Of a stretch of 64,000 nt of DNA, positions 17,634 through 26,571 are shown in pieces (the first letter of the stretch is position 1; each line of letters starts with the position of its first letter). The stretch is from NCBI GenBank assembly GCA_000504425.1, contig KI632513.1, positions 3,250,138 through 3,314,137 of the forward strand, written 5' to 3'. The notes under the pieces were generated by a model, which searched no databases, was not told the origin of the DNA, and worked only from the letters and a program-made list of their open reading frames with translations. The translations under genes and the position numbers were made by a program. This DNA comes from Rhodopseudomonas palustris JSC-3b (GTDB taxonomy: Bacteria > Pseudomonadota > Alphaproteobacteria > Rhizobiales > Xanthobacteraceae).

Positions 17634-18557
17634 TTACAGTCGGAATTCCTCGCCGAGATACAGACGCCGGACATCCGGATTGTTGACGATCTCCTCCGGG
17701 GTGCCTTCGGTCAAGATCTCACCGGCATAGACGATGTACGCACGATCGGTCAGTCCGAGCGTCTCGCGAACATTGTGGTCCGTGATCAAAACGCCGATGC
17801 CGCGATTGGTGAGGTGACGCACCAGATCCTGAATATCGCCAACCGCGATCGGATCGATGCCGGCGAACGGTTCGTCGAGCAGCATGTAGCTCGGACGGCT
17901 GGCGAGCGCGCGCGCGATTTCGACGCGGCGCCGCTCACCACCGGATAGCGCGATCGACGGCGATTTGCGCAAGCGTTCGATGTTGAATTCTTTGAGCAGA
18001 TTATCGAGCTCGGCTTCGCGGCGATCGCGGTTCGGCTCGACCGCTTCCAGCACCGCGCGAATATTCTGCTCAACGCTGAGGCCGCGGAAGATCGACGCTT
18101 CCTGCGGCAAATAACCGATACCAAGCCGGGCGCGCTGATACATCGGCAGCTTGGTGACATCGCGGCCATCAAGCTCGATCGCGCCGCGATCGGCCTTGAT
18201 CAGTCCGGTGATCATGTAGAACACCGTGGTCTTGCCGGCGCCGTTCGGACCGAGCAGACCGACCGCTTCACCACGGCGGACATGGATGCTGACGCCGCGC
18301 ACGATGCGGCGGGTGCCAAAACTCTTCTCGATGGCATGCACGGCGAGATAGCCGCTATGCGCCGGCTGCGATGCGACGCGCTGCACCTGTTGCAGCTCGG
18401 CGTCGAACTCATCGTCCGGCGCGACGCCGCCAGCCGCAGGATGACGCCGGTCATGCAACAGCTCGCCCGGATAGCCGCCGATGGCGGTGATGTCGGCGCG
18501 CGGCTCATGCGATGATTTGGAGCCGCGCGACCGGAACATGCCAAGGAAATCTACCAT
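17634..18557 (-). CDS. lptB: LPS export ABC transporter ATPase LptB
   Basis: Drives LPS extraction from the inner membrane with LptFGC. Of 307 residues, about 1-69 form a non-conserved polar extension; the ATPase domain follows: Walker A GPNGAGKTT, 'YMITGLIKADRG', 'GIGYLPQEASIFRGLSVEQN', signature LSGGERRRVEIARAL, Walker B MLLDEPFAGIDP, switch His in ITDHNVRETL. The YLPQE and FAGIDP motifs are specific for LptB. E. coli LptB is 241 residues, so the extension is notable. Downstream of lptA and upstream of rpoN. Confidence 0.95.
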   Translation of the reverse strand: MVDFLGMFRSRGSKSSHEPRADITAIGGYPGELLHDRRHPAAGGVAPDDEFDAELQQVQRVASQPAHSGYLAVHAIEKSFGTRRIVRGVSIHVRRGEAVGLLGPNGAGKTTVFYMITGLIKADRGAIELDGRDVTKLPMYQRARLGIGYLPQEASIFRGLSVEQNIRAVLEAVEPNRDRREAELDNLLKEFNIERLRKSPSIALSGGERRRVEIARALASRPSYMLLDEPFAGIDPIAVGDIQDLVRHLTNRGIGVLITDHNVRETLGLTDRAYIVYAGEILTEGTPEEIVNNPDVRRLYLGEEFRL

Positions 18558-18731
18558 CGCCGCTCTTCAGTTCTTTCCGGGCGGCCGGCCGCCCTGCCAT
18601 TCACCATGACCGAGGTTCCCGGCTTTGCCCAGCCCCGCCGCGGGGCGCCGTGCTGGGGCAGCGGCCTTGGTCACCCTGCGCGCCCTATAGGAAACCGGCT
18701 TACAGATCAACTGCTTGACCGGAATGCCGGC

Positions 18732-19484
18732 TCATTTCGGCTTGCCCGCGGGCGGCGTGAGCGAGGTCGGCGCGCCGGCGCCGGTCGGGCTCCCTGAGGG
18801 GCTGGCCGGCTGCGGCGACAATATCCCGCCGGGACCCGACGACTGGAACAGGCCCTGCACCCGCCCGCTGCCGGACTCCACCCGCGACACGCCGGTGGTC
18901 ATATCGACCACCAGCCGGTCGCCGCGCAGCACATTCTTGCCCTGGGTCAGCACCACCTTGCCGAGCACGGTGACGAGATTGGTCTTGGTATCGAACACCG
19001 CGGTGTCGCCGGTCACCACCTGATCCTTCTGGGTGACCACGACATTGCCCTTGGCTTCCAGCCGGCGGATCGAGGAGCCGCCACCCGGACCGGGGCTAGC
19101 CGCCGTCATTGATGATTTCGGCGCGGCCTTGGCGGCGCCATTGCCGCTCGATTCCTGCTGATCATAAAACACCACCAGTGTCTTCGAGGTCATGGTGGTG
19201 TCGCCCTGCACGACTTTGACGTCGCCGGCGAAGGTCGCTTCTTTCTTCTTGTCGCGTACTTCCAGCGACGCCGCTTCGATCTGGATCGGCTGATCGCGGT
19301 TTTGCGAAAAACCCTGCACGGCATTGGGCACGCCGCTCACCGCGCCTTGCGCCGCAGCCGGACCTGCGATCAGCAGCAGCGCGGCAGCAACGGCGATCAC
19401 GGCCGGCGCGCGACCAGCACGGCGCAGCGCTGTGTCATGATGGGCATAATGGCGGAACGACGGCTCACTCATAACCACGATCAC
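18732..19484 (-). CDS. lptA: LPS transport periplasmic protein LptA (OstA-like)
   Basis: A periplasmic bridge protein carrying LPS between LptC and LptD. 250 residues: a signal peptide ('PAVIAVAAALLLIAGPAAAQ', cleaved near residue 46), then the OstA-like beta-jellyroll ('PIQIEAASLEVRDKKKEATF', 'GDVKVVQGDTTMTSKTLVVF', 'ITRLEAKGNVVVTQKDQ'-like repeats) and a Pro/Gly-rich tail. The GTG at 19484 overlaps the lptC stop as GTGA, suggesting translational coupling; ATG 19472 is an alternative start. Confidence 0.88.
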   Translation of the reverse strand: MIVVMSEPSFRHYAHHDTALRRAGRAPAVIAVAAALLLIAGPAAAQGAVSGVPNAVQGFSQNRDQPIQIEAASLEVRDKKKEATFAGDVKVVQGDTTMTSKTLVVFYDQQESSGNGAAKAAPKSSMTAASPGPGGGSSIRRLEAKGNVVVTQKDQVVTGDTAVFDTKTNLVTVLGKVVLTQGKNVLRGDRLVVDMTTGVSRVESGSGRVQGLFQSSGPGGILSPQPASPSGSPTGAGAPTSLTPPAGKPK

Positions 19485-20167
19485 TTCGCGCTGCTGTTGG
19501 CTGGAGCGGAGGAGGGTGACGCCGCGCCGGCATTGTCGAGATGCATCACCACGCCGCCATCAAAGCGGATCAGCTCGCCCTTGTCGGTGATCCGCAGTTT
19601 CTGTCCTCGCAACGTTCCGCCCTGCCATTTGACATCGACCGGCTCATCGGAGCTGATCGTCCCTTTACCGAGGTCGACCAAGGCTTGGGTCAGCCAGGCC
19701 TCGTAGCCGGTTGTGGCCAGCAAATAGACGTCCTTCCGCAATTGCAGCAATTGGGACTTGGTATCGAACACGCCGCTGCGGGCGTCGATCATCACCGTGG
19801 ACTGGTCCTCGGTCATAAGTTTGGCGCGCAGCGTGCTGAGATCGACCTGGTCGGGGCGGGTCAGATCCTGGGTGGCAGCCTTGGCCCATAATTCATAGGG
19901 CCGGCCGTCGGGCGTAAAGCCGGACAGATGCGGCGATTCCATGGTGACCTTGGTGCCAGACACCACCAGCCGGCCGGGGTCGATCGGCAATTTCGCCAGC
20001 AATCGGAAGGGGTTGAATAGCGAGACCGCCACAATGGCCGCCATCGCCAGCGCCACCGCCGCGGGTACCGCGACCCGCAGCGTCCGCACCAAGCGGCTAT
20101 GCCGCGCCGCCGCCGCGAAACGCGCATCCATCTCGGCCTGATAGGCTGACAGCGACAGCGACGACAC
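19481..20167 (-). CDS. lptC: LPS export protein LptC
   Basis: A bitopic inner-membrane protein that passes LPS from LptBFG to LptA. With the GTG start at 20167 (preceded by GGAG at five bases) it has 228 residues: a short cytoplasmic segment, one membrane helix ('AVPAAVALAMAAIVAVSLF'), then the periplasmic LptC domain ('VTMESPHLSGFTPDGRPYEL', 'VDLSTLRAKLMTEDQSTVMI'). The open frame continues to a GTG at 20272, but those 35 residues are not family-like. Followed by lptA with a GTGA overlap. Confidence 0.85.
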   Translation of the reverse strand: MSSLSLSAYQAEMDARFAAAARHSRLVRTLRVAVPAAVALAMAAIVAVSLFNPFRLLAKLPIDPGRLVVSGTKVTMESPHLSGFTPDGRPYELWAKAATQDLTRPDQVDLSTLRAKLMTEDQSTVMIDARSGVFDTKSQLLQLRKDVYLLATTGYEAWLTQALVDLGKGTISSDEPVDVKWQGGTLRGQKLRITDKGELIRFDGGVVMHLDNAGAASPSSAPANSSAK

Positions 20168-20318
20168 CGGGGCTCCGAACACGGGTTGGCGGGATGGCCT
20201 TGCGAGCCTAGCTAAGCGGTCTGGCAGAAATTTGCACCCCTTGGCAGCTCCGCCCAGGCCACCATTCCACACGTAGAACGCTCAACCGCACCCGGATGCG
20301 CGCCGAATGGCGCCGGGT

Positions 20319-20933
20319 TCAGGAATGAGCGAAGATGTCTTCGTCCTCCCAGCCGGACAAATCGAGCATGGCGCGAACCGGGAGGAACTCAAAGCAAGCG
20401 CGCGCCAGTGCGGTGCGGCCTTCGCGCGCCAGCATGGTATCGAGCCGTTCGCGCAGCGCATGCAGATGCAGCACATCGGACGCGGCATAAGCGAGCTGCG
20501 CATCGGTGAGATTCTGCGCGCCCCAGTCGCTCGACTGCTGCTGCTTTGACAGATCGATGCCGAGCACTTCGCGCACCAGGTCCTTCAGGCCATGACGATC
20601 GGTATAGGTACGGGTCAGACGCGAGGCGATTTTGGTGCAGTACACCGGCTGCGGCATCACGCCAAACGTCTTGTTCAGCGCGGTGAGATCGAAGCGGGCG
20701 AAGTGGAAGATCTTGGTAACCGAAGGATCGGCGAGCAGCTTCATCAAATTCGGCGCCTCGGTATGACCGAGCGGAATCTGCACCACGTCGGCGGTGCCGT
20801 CGCCATTCGACAATTGCACCACGCACAGCCGGTCGCGATGCGGATTGAGGCCCATGGTCTCGGTATCGATCGCAACCGAGTCAGTATAGCGGGAAAGGTC
20901 CGGCAAATCGCCGCGATGCAATCGAACAGTCAT
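20319..20933 (-). CDS. Ribonuclease D-like 3'-5' exonuclease (short form)
   Basis: A DEDDy-type exonuclease trimming RNA 3' ends. 204 residues holding only the exonuclease domain: Exo I 'VAIDTETMGL' (Asp23, Glu25), Exo II 'IFHFARFDLTALN', Exo III 'LAYAASDVLHLHAL' (Tyr and Asp). The C-terminal HRDC domain of full RNase D is absent, as in many alphaproteobacterial homologues. It lies upstream of lptC on the same strand. Confidence 0.9.
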   Translation of the reverse strand: MTVRLHRGDLPDLSRYTDSVAIDTETMGLNPHRDRLCVVQLSNGDGTADVVQIPLGHTEAPNLMKLLADPSVTKIFHFARFDLTALNKTFGVMPQPVYCTKIASRLTRTYTDRHGLKDLVREVLGIDLSKQQQSSDWGAQNLTDAQLAYAASDVLHLHALRERLDTMLAREGRTALARACFEFLPVRAMLDLSGWEDEDIFAHS

Positions 20934-21057
20934 GGGTCAGGCCTCAGGATCGGGCAAACGAATCGCGGCCAACCTAACGTCGAAATCCGCGCGGCACGAG
21001 AGGCAGCCCCGGCTGGCAGCCCTGCCGGCGCCCGGCCGTGGATAAGTCGGCACGATT

Positions 21058-21966
21058 TTAGGGCACAAAACGCACCACCACCCGCTGGCCGAGCGGCACC
21101 GAGGGGCCGGGTCCGTCAAACCCCACCACCACTTCCAGCACCCGGACGTCGACCCGGTCGCGCGGCTCATAAGGGGTGGCGCGCCGCGGCCCAAAAGCCT
21201 GCCCGATCCGGATCAGCTTGCCGGTCAGCCGCCTGCCCGGGTCATTTTCAAAGCTGATTTCCACCGGCTGGCCGGTGCGCAGCCGCGGCAGAAACAGTTC
21301 TTCGATCTCGGCGCGCACGATGCGCGGCGTGCCCGGCGCAAACAGAAACATCGGCGTGACATTGAGGGTCGAGACGCCGTCGCCGGGCCGCACCATACGG
21401 CGCACCACCACGCCGTCGGCCGGCGCCCGCACGGTGCGCAGCTCCAGCTCATAGGCCGCCGACCGCACCTGTGCCTCGGCGGTGACCACTTCGGCGCGGC
21501 GCACTTCCAGCTCAGCGGCCTGCAGATCATGCTCCGACACCGCCTGATCATAGCTCTTGGTGGACACCGCGCGGCCGGCGAGCGGCGCGATCCGGTCGCG
21601 CTCGCGGCGGGGGGCGGCGAGCCGGACCTCCTGCACCCCGACCGCGGCGCGGCGATCGGCGAGCTGGGCGCGGGCAATATCGAGCTGATGCGCGGCCGGC
21701 CGGTCGTCGAGCACCGCGAGCGGATCCTGCGCACGCACCACATGGCCTTCTTCCACCAGCACATCGCGGATCACGCCGTCGCGCGGCGCCGCGATCTGCA
21801 CGAGGCCTCCCTCGACATCGATCATGCCGCGCCCGACCGGCACCAGCGACTGTTGCCCGGCGGTTGGTTCTGAGCCTGAGGCGTTGTTAGCAAACGCCAA
21901 AGGCAGCAAAGCGGCGGTGATCGCCGCCAGCGCCGCGCCGGCAATGAGGACAGGACGGGTGATCAT
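21058..21966 (-). CDS. Membrane-fusion (HlyD/DevB-type) subunit of an ABC exporter
   Basis: A periplasmic adaptor of a DevBCA-like efflux pump. 302 residues: an N-terminal membrane anchor ('PVLIAGAALAAITAALLPLA'), a lipoyl-like half ('GGLVQIAAPRDGVIRDVLVE'), an alpha-helical hairpin (about 95-170) and a second half ('VRAPADGVVVRRMVRPGDGV'). Its ATG overlaps the ATPase stop by one base (TAATG), so the two are coupled. Third gene of the three-gene operon starting at 23920; substrate unknown. Confidence 0.88.
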   Translation of the reverse strand: MITRPVLIAGAALAAITAALLPLAFANNASGSEPTAGQQSLVPVGRGMIDVEGGLVQIAAPRDGVIRDVLVEEGHVVRAQDPLAVLDDRPAAHQLDIARAQLADRRAAVGVQEVRLAAPRRERDRIAPLAGRAVSTKSYDQAVSEHDLQAAELEVRRAEVVTAEAQVRSAAYELELRTVRAPADGVVVRRMVRPGDGVSTLNVTPMFLFAPGTPRIVRAEIEELFLPRLRTGQPVEISFENDPGRRLTGKLIRIGQAFGPRRATPYEPRDRVDVRVLEVVVGFDGPGPSVPLGQRVVVRFVP

Positions 21967-22724
21967 TAGTTCAGCTCCGGCACGACAAGGGGGTCGGGGT
22001 TGGTAACGGCGGTGTTGCGTTCATCGGAGGTCAGCACGCCGTCTTCGATCCGCACCACGCGATCAGCATGGGTGATCAATCGTGGATCGTGGCTGACGCA
22101 CAGCACGGTGGCGCCTTGGGCATGCGCGATCGCGTGCAGCAGCCGCGCGACATTGGCGCCGTTCTCTTTGTCGAGCGCGCTGGTCGGCTCGTCGGCGAAC
22201 AGCAATTGCGGTTTCTTGGCGATGGCGCGCGCCACCGCGACGCGCTGCTTTTCGCCACCTGATAGCGCGAGCGGATAGAGCGCCGCCTTGTCGCGCAGTC
22301 CGACCGCGGCCAGCGCCTCTTCGGCGCGGGCGCGCGCGGCGCCGCTCGACAGGCCGGTATATTGCAGCGGCAACACCACCTGTTCGGCCGCGGTTAGCGC
22401 CGGAAACAGATTGAAGCCTTGAAACACGAAGCCGCAATGTTCGAGCCGGAACCGGTCGATTGCGTCGGGCGGTTGCTTCCACAAGTCACAGCCGAGCGCG
22501 TGCACCGTGCCGCCGTCAGGCCGCAGCAAGCCGCTCATCACCGCCAGCAAAGTACTTTTGCCGGAGCCGGACGGGCCAACGATCAAGGTCATCTCGCCGG
22601 GCTGCACCGCGAGATCGACGCCGCCGAGCACGCGCGTGGTGATACTGCCGCTGGTGAAGCTGCGGGTGACGCCGCTGGCAAGCAATGACCCTGGCGCGGA
22701 AGGTGTCGCGGCGCGCTTGATCAT
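21966..22724 (-). CDS. ABC exporter ATPase (DevA/LolD-like)
   Basis: 252-residue ATPase of the MacB/DevA group. Walker A VGPSGSGKST, 'VFQGFNLFPALTAAEQVVLP', signature LSGGEKQRVAVARAI, Walker B LLFADEPTSALD, switch His in VSHDPRL. ATG 22724 gives a normal N-terminus (MIKRAATPSAPGS); a 382-codon open frame extends upstream but its extra part is antisense-like Arg/Ala-rich sequence overlapping the permease. ATGA overlap with the permease stop. Confidence 0.92.
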   Translation of the reverse strand: MIKRAATPSAPGSLLASGVTRSFTSGSITTRVLGGVDLAVQPGEMTLIVGPSGSGKSTLLAVMSGLLRPDGGTVHALGCDLWKQPPDAIDRFRLEHCGFVFQGFNLFPALTAAEQVVLPLQYTGLSSGAARARAEEALAAVGLRDKAALYPLALSGGEKQRVAVARAIAKKPQLLFADEPTSALDKENGANVARLLHAIAHAQGATVLCVSHDPRLITHADRVVRIEDGVLTSDERNTAVTNPDPLVVPELN

Positions 22725-23920
22725 CGCAGCAACTCCGCAGGCTCCGTGCGTAGCAGCGGGCCGAGCGACATCAAGCCCGACACGATACTGACCAGCATCG
22801 AGAACAGCGCGGTGCCGAGCACCGCCCACCAAGTCACCGCGACCGCGACGCCGGCGGAAATGGCGATACCGACCACCAGCACCGTCGCCAGCGCGGTCAC
22901 CGCAAAACCGGCGGCACCGATCCATGTTGCTTGTTCGAGCACCACCGCGCGTAGCGCCGGCAGCGGCACGCCGAGTGCGCGTAGCGTGGCGTATTCGCGC
23001 AGCGACGACAACACCGCGGCGCGTAGCGTCTGACTGGTAATCGCGACGCCGACCAGCAGGCCGAGCACGGTCGAGAACAGAAAGCCGATACCCGTACCGG
23101 ATTCCAGCAGCCAATAGAGCTGAGACATTGAGGCCAGCTCATCGGGCGTCATCACCCGGAACAGACTGCCGCCGATCTCGCTTAGCTCTTGGCGCACGGC
23201 AGCGACGTCCTGGCCCGGCGCTAAACCGGCGAGCACGTAATGCGGCGTATCGCGGCTGGCCCCGCCGCGGATCTCGCGATAGGTCGCCTCCGAGACGAAC
23301 ACCATGGCGCCGCCGATCGCCCGAAAGCCGGTGGTGACGCCGGCGACCTGGACGCGCCGACCATCGATCTCGGCGCCGTCGCGCACATACTGCACGCCGA
23401 GCTTGTTGAGATCGGCTTGATCGACCAGCACGGTGCCGGCCGGCTGCAACGCCTCGCGCAGCTTATCTGGCAGCGAACGCGGGAACGCCAGGCTGCCGGG
23501 GCTGACATCGAGCGCCACCAGGGTGATCGCCACCCGGGCGCCCTGCGGTCCGCGCCAATCGGCGAAGGCCAGCGCCAGCCGTTCGGTGCGCTGCACCGCC
23601 GGATGGGCACGGGCTCGGTTTTCGGCCCGCGGCGACAGCTCGCGCGCGAGGTCAAACGACGCGACCGTCGGCTCGACCAGCCACAAATCGGCGGCGGCGT
23701 TTTCGACCACCGTGGTGGTGGTGCGGAACATGCCGAGCAGCAGCGCGATCTGCACCAGCACCAGCAGGCCGGAGAATGCCACTGCCAAGAGCGCTGCGAG
23801 ATAGCGCCGCCATTCGTACAGCAAGGTGCGCCGGGCCAACGACACGCGGCCGGTGTCGGCGCGCTCTTTGACGTTGTGATCAGCGGCGGGAGGGGAGGTG
23901 AGAGGGCGCAAGCGGACCAC
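22721..23920 (-). CDS. ABC exporter permease (DevC/FtsX family)
   Basis: 399-residue membrane subunit with the FtsX-like layout: helix 1 ('YLAALLAVAFSGLLVLVQIA', about 40-60), a large periplasmic domain (about 65-270), and three C-terminal helices ('IGFLFSTVLGLLVGVAITSQ', 'ALRAVVLEQATWIGAAGFAV', and one near 370). Ending 'SLGPLLRTEPAELLR' is typical for DevC. GTG 23920 is assumed; GTG at residue 26 (VSLARRTL) is possible. First gene of the operon, divergent from the TetR gene. Confidence 0.88.
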   Translation of the reverse strand: MVRLRPLTSPPAADHNVKERADTGRVSLARRTLLYEWRRYLAALLAVAFSGLLVLVQIALLLGMFRTTTTVVENAAADLWLVEPTVASFDLARELSPRAENRARAHPAVQRTERLALAFADWRGPQGARVAITLVALDVSPGSLAFPRSLPDKLREALQPAGTVLVDQADLNKLGVQYVRDGAEIDGRRVQVAGVTTGFRAIGGAMVFVSEATYREIRGGASRDTPHYVLAGLAPGQDVAAVRQELSEIGGSLFRVMTPDELASMSQLYWLLESGTGIGFLFSTVLGLLVGVAITSQTLRAAVLSSLREYATLRALGVPLPALRAVVLEQATWIGAAGFAVTALATVLVVGIAISAGVAVAVTWWAVLGTALFSMLVSIVSGLMSLGPLLRTEPAELLR

Positions 23921-23935
23921 CTGAATTAAATAACC

Positions 23936-23947
23936 GAACGATCGCTC
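23936..23947. promoter_or_regulatory. Putative TetR operator between divergent genes
   Basis: GAACGATCGCTC is a near-perfect 12-bp palindrome (one mismatched pair), flanked by AACC and TTATATAT, in the 102-bp gap between the exporter operon and the TetR gene. Position and symmetry suit a TetR site that would repress one or both promoters. The neighbouring TTATATAT could serve as a -10 element. Confidence 0.5.
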
Positions 23948-24025
23948 TTATATATCCGGAGAGATTTTCGAGTAAAGTGGCCGCTGCACCGCGCTTTCAG
24001 ATTTTGGAACCAGCCTGCCGACGTG

Positions 24026-24724
24026 ATGAACCGACCAAAAACCGATAAGAAATCAGAGACTTCCACCCGAACGCCGGGGGGCTCCCCGGCGCGCCGCCGC
24101 CCGGGACGGCCGGTTGACCCGGCCGCACGGGAGCGGCGGATCGCGGCGATCCTGGCCGCGGCCCGGCGCTGTTTTGCCCGTGATGGATTTTGGAAGGCCT
24201 CGATCGGCGACATCTGCCGCGAGGCGGAGATCAGCCCCGGCAATCTGTACCAATATTTCGACAGCAAGGACGACATGGTGCTGGCGATGGCCGAGGCCGA
24301 GCGGCAGTCGATCCTGGAGCTGCTGCGCGGCTGGCTCGATACCGATGATCTCGCCGCCACCGTCGACAACTATTCCGCTCTGGTGTTCCAGGCTCCCGGC
24401 CCGGAGCAGCGCGCCGAAGCGCGGCTCGCGGTCGAAGTGCTGGCCGAGGCCAGCCGCAATCCGCGCATTGCCGAAGCGTTCTGCCGCGTCGATGACGATC
24501 TGCGTCAGGCGATCGCCGACGCGATCCGCCGCGCCCAGGCCAACGGCACCGTTGACCCGGCACTGCCGCCCGAGCCGGCGGCAACGGCGATGCTGGCGAT
24601 CTATGACGGGCTGATCGGCCGGCTGGTGATCGAGCCGGCCGAGGGCTGCGACGCGCTACTCGCCGCGGCGCGCTGCGCGGCACATGCGCTGCTGCGCCGG
24701 CCACCGACCGCGGGCTCAACCTGA
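24026..24724 (+). CDS. TetR/AcrR-family transcriptional regulator
   Basis: 232 residues. A basic Pro-rich N-tail is followed by the TetR HTH (about 38-84, 'IAAILAAARRCFARDGFWKA', 'IGDICREAEISPGNLYQYFD', 'SKDDMVLAMAEAER') and a C-terminal ligand domain with AcrR-like 'AVEVLAEASRNPRIAEAF'. The start is ATG 24026, directly after GTG 24023. Divergent from the DevBCA-like exporter, so it probably represses that operon; the inducer is unknown. Confidence 0.92.
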   Translation: MNRPKTDKKSETSTRTPGGSPARRRPGRPVDPAARERRIAAILAAARRCFARDGFWKASIGDICREAEISPGNLYQYFDSKDDMVLAMAEAERQSILELLRGWLDTDDLAATVDNYSALVFQAPGPEQRAEARLAVEVLAEASRNPRIAEAFCRVDDDLRQAIADAIRRAQANGTVDPALPPEPAATAMLAIYDGLIGRLVIEPAEGCDALLAAARCAAHALLRRPPTAGST

Positions 24725-24748
24725 CGGTCGATTAGTTCGGCGTTGAAC

Positions 24749-24835
24749 GTAGCCCGGACGGAGCGTAGCGCAATCCGGGGCCGTACGATCCGCAAGGTAA
24801 GAACCTGGATTTCGCTGCGCTTCATCCAGGCTACC
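24749..24835. repeat. Inverted repeat 'GTAGCCCGGA', family D
   Basis: The left arm GTAGCCCGGACGGAGCGTAG plus CGCAATCCGGGG and the right arm CCTGGATTTCGCTGCGCTTC plus ATCCAGGCTAC are inverted copies. It lies between the convergent TetR and ABC-F genes. A repeat class widespread in alpha- and gammaproteobacteria. Confidence 0.8.
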
Positions 24836-24845
24836 AGACCACTTG

Positions 24846-26468
24846 TTAGTTCAACAATCCCGGCGCCTCATGGCCGGTGCGCGACACATATTCGGTGTAG
24901 CCGCCGCCATAGGCGTGCACGCCCTCCGGCGTCAGTTCGAGCACGCGGTTCGATAGTTCAGCCAGGAAGTGGCGGTCATGCGACACGAACAGCATGGCGC
25001 CTTCAAACTGCGCCAGCGCGGTGATCAGCATTTCCTTGGTCGCCATGTCGAGATGGTTGGTCGGCTCGTCCAGCACCAGGAAGTTCGGCGGATCGTACAG
25101 CATCTTGGCCATCACCAGCCGCGCCTTCTCGCCGCCTGACAGCACCCGGCACCGCTTCTCGACGTCGTCGCCGGAGAAACCGAAGCAGCCCGCGAGCGCG
25201 CGCAGCGAACCCTGGCCGGCTTGCGGAAACCACTCTTCCAGCGACTCGAACACGGTGAGTTCGCCGTCGATCAGATCCATGGCGTGCTGCGCGAAGTAAC
25301 CCATCTTGACGCTGGCGCCGATCGTCACCGTACCCTGATCCGGCTCGGTAGCACCCGCGACCAGCTTGAGCAGCGTCGATTTGCCGGCGCCGTTGACGCC
25401 CATCACGCACCAGCGCTCGCGACGGCGCACCTGAAAATCGAGGCCGTCATAGATGCAGCGGCTGCCATATTGCTTATGGATGCCGGCCAGCGTCACCACG
25501 TCCTCACCGCAGCGCGGCGCCGGCGGGAAATCGAACGCGATCACCTGGCGGCGGCGCGGCGGCTCGACCTTCTCGATCTTCTCCAGCTTCTTGACACGGC
25601 TCTGCACCTGGGCCGCGTGCGAGGCGCGCGCCTTGAAGCGCTCGATGAAGCTGATTTCCTTGGCCAGCATCGCCTGCTGGCGCTCGAACTGCGCCTGCTG
25701 CTGCTTGTCGGCGAGCGCGCGCTGCTGAGCATAGAACTCGTAGTCGCCGGAATAGGAGGTGAGCGTGCCGCCGTCGATCTCGATGATCTTGGTGACGATG
25801 CGGTTCATGAACTCGCGGTCATGCGAGGTCATCAGCAGCGCGCCGTCATAACCCTTCAAAAATTGTTCGAGCCAGATCAGGCTTTCGATGTCGAGGTGGT
25901 TCGACGGTTCGTCGAGCAGCATCACGTCGGGCCGCATCAACAGGATGCGAGCCAGCGCGACGCGCATCTTCCAGCCGCCCGACAATTTGCCGACGTCGCC
26001 GTCCATCATCTCCTGGCTAAAACTGAGGCCGGCCAGCACCTCGCGGGCGCGGCCTTCGAGCGCGTAGCCGTCCAACTCCTCAAAGCGGTGCTGCACCTCG
26101 CCATAGCGCTCGATGATCTGGTCCATCTCGTCGGCGCGGTCGGGATCGGCCATCGCCTGTTCGAGCTCGCGCAGCTCGGCGGCGACCTCGCTGACCGGGC
26201 CGGCGCCATTCATCACCTCGGCGACCGCGCTGCGGCCGGACATCTCGCCGACATCCTGGTTGAAATAGCCGATCGAAATGCCGCGATCGATCGAGACCTG
26301 GCCCTCGTCGGGCTGCTCGCCGCCGGTGATCAGCCGGAACAAAGTGGTCTTGCCGGCGCCGTTCGGGCCGACCAGCCCGATCTTTTCGCCGCGCAGCAGC
26401 ACGGCGGAGGCCTCAATGAACAGAATCTGATGGCCGTTCTGCTTGGAGATGTTGTCGAGACGGATCAT
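24846..26468 (-). CDS. ABC-F family ATPase (ribosome-associated, YbiT/Uup-like)
   Basis: A soluble tandem ATPase that acts on stalled ribosomes. 540 residues with two nucleotide-binding domains: Walker A GPNGAGKTT (about 34-42) and GVNGAGKST (about 351-359); signatures LSGGWKMRVALARI and LSGGEKARLVMAKM; Walker B VMLLDEPSNHLD and FLVLDEPTNHLD. The Gln/Arg-rich inter-domain linker lies around residues 245-310 ('RVKKLEKIEKVEPPRRRQV'). No membrane segment. ATG 26468. Confidence 0.93.
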   Translation of the reverse strand: MIRLDNISKQNGHQILFIEASAVLLRGEKIGLVGPNGAGKTTLFRLITGGEQPDEGQVSIDRGISIGYFNQDVGEMSGRSAVAEVMNGAGPVSEVAAELRELEQAMADPDRADEMDQIIERYGEVQHRFEELDGYALEGRAREVLAGLSFSQEMMDGDVGKLSGGWKMRVALARILLMRPDVMLLDEPSNHLDIESLIWLEQFLKGYDGALLMTSHDREFMNRIVTKIIEIDGGTLTSYSGDYEFYAQQRALADKQQQAQFERQQAMLAKEISFIERFKARASHAAQVQSRVKKLEKIEKVEPPRRRQVIAFDFPPAPRCGEDVVTLAGIHKQYGSRCIYDGLDFQVRRRERWCVMGVNGAGKSTLLKLVAGATEPDQGTVTIGASVKMGYFAQHAMDLIDGELTVFESLEEWFPQAGQGSLRALAGCFGFSGDDVEKRCRVLSGGEKARLVMAKMLYDPPNFLVLDEPTNHLDMATKEMLITALAQFEGAMLFVSHDRHFLAELSNRVLELTPEGVHAYGGGYTEYVSRTGHEAPGLLN

Positions 26469-26571
26469 GGCACCGGCGAGGAATTAAAGAAGGAAGGCGC
26501 GGCCTTAGCCGGTTTGCCGGTGGCAGGGAAGGGGCGGACGCGCAATCCGCCCCGGTGAGCGGGCAAAAAGC

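Noticed and set aside
22725..23114. N-terminal extension of the exporter ATPase
   Set aside because: The extra 130 codons overlap the permease gene and read as Arg/Ala-rich shadow; the ATPase starts at 22724 with an ATGA overlap.
25221..26558. 445-codon plus-strand open frame over the ABC-F gene
   Set aside because: Antisense shadow; the minus strand encodes both Walker A, signature and Walker B motifs.
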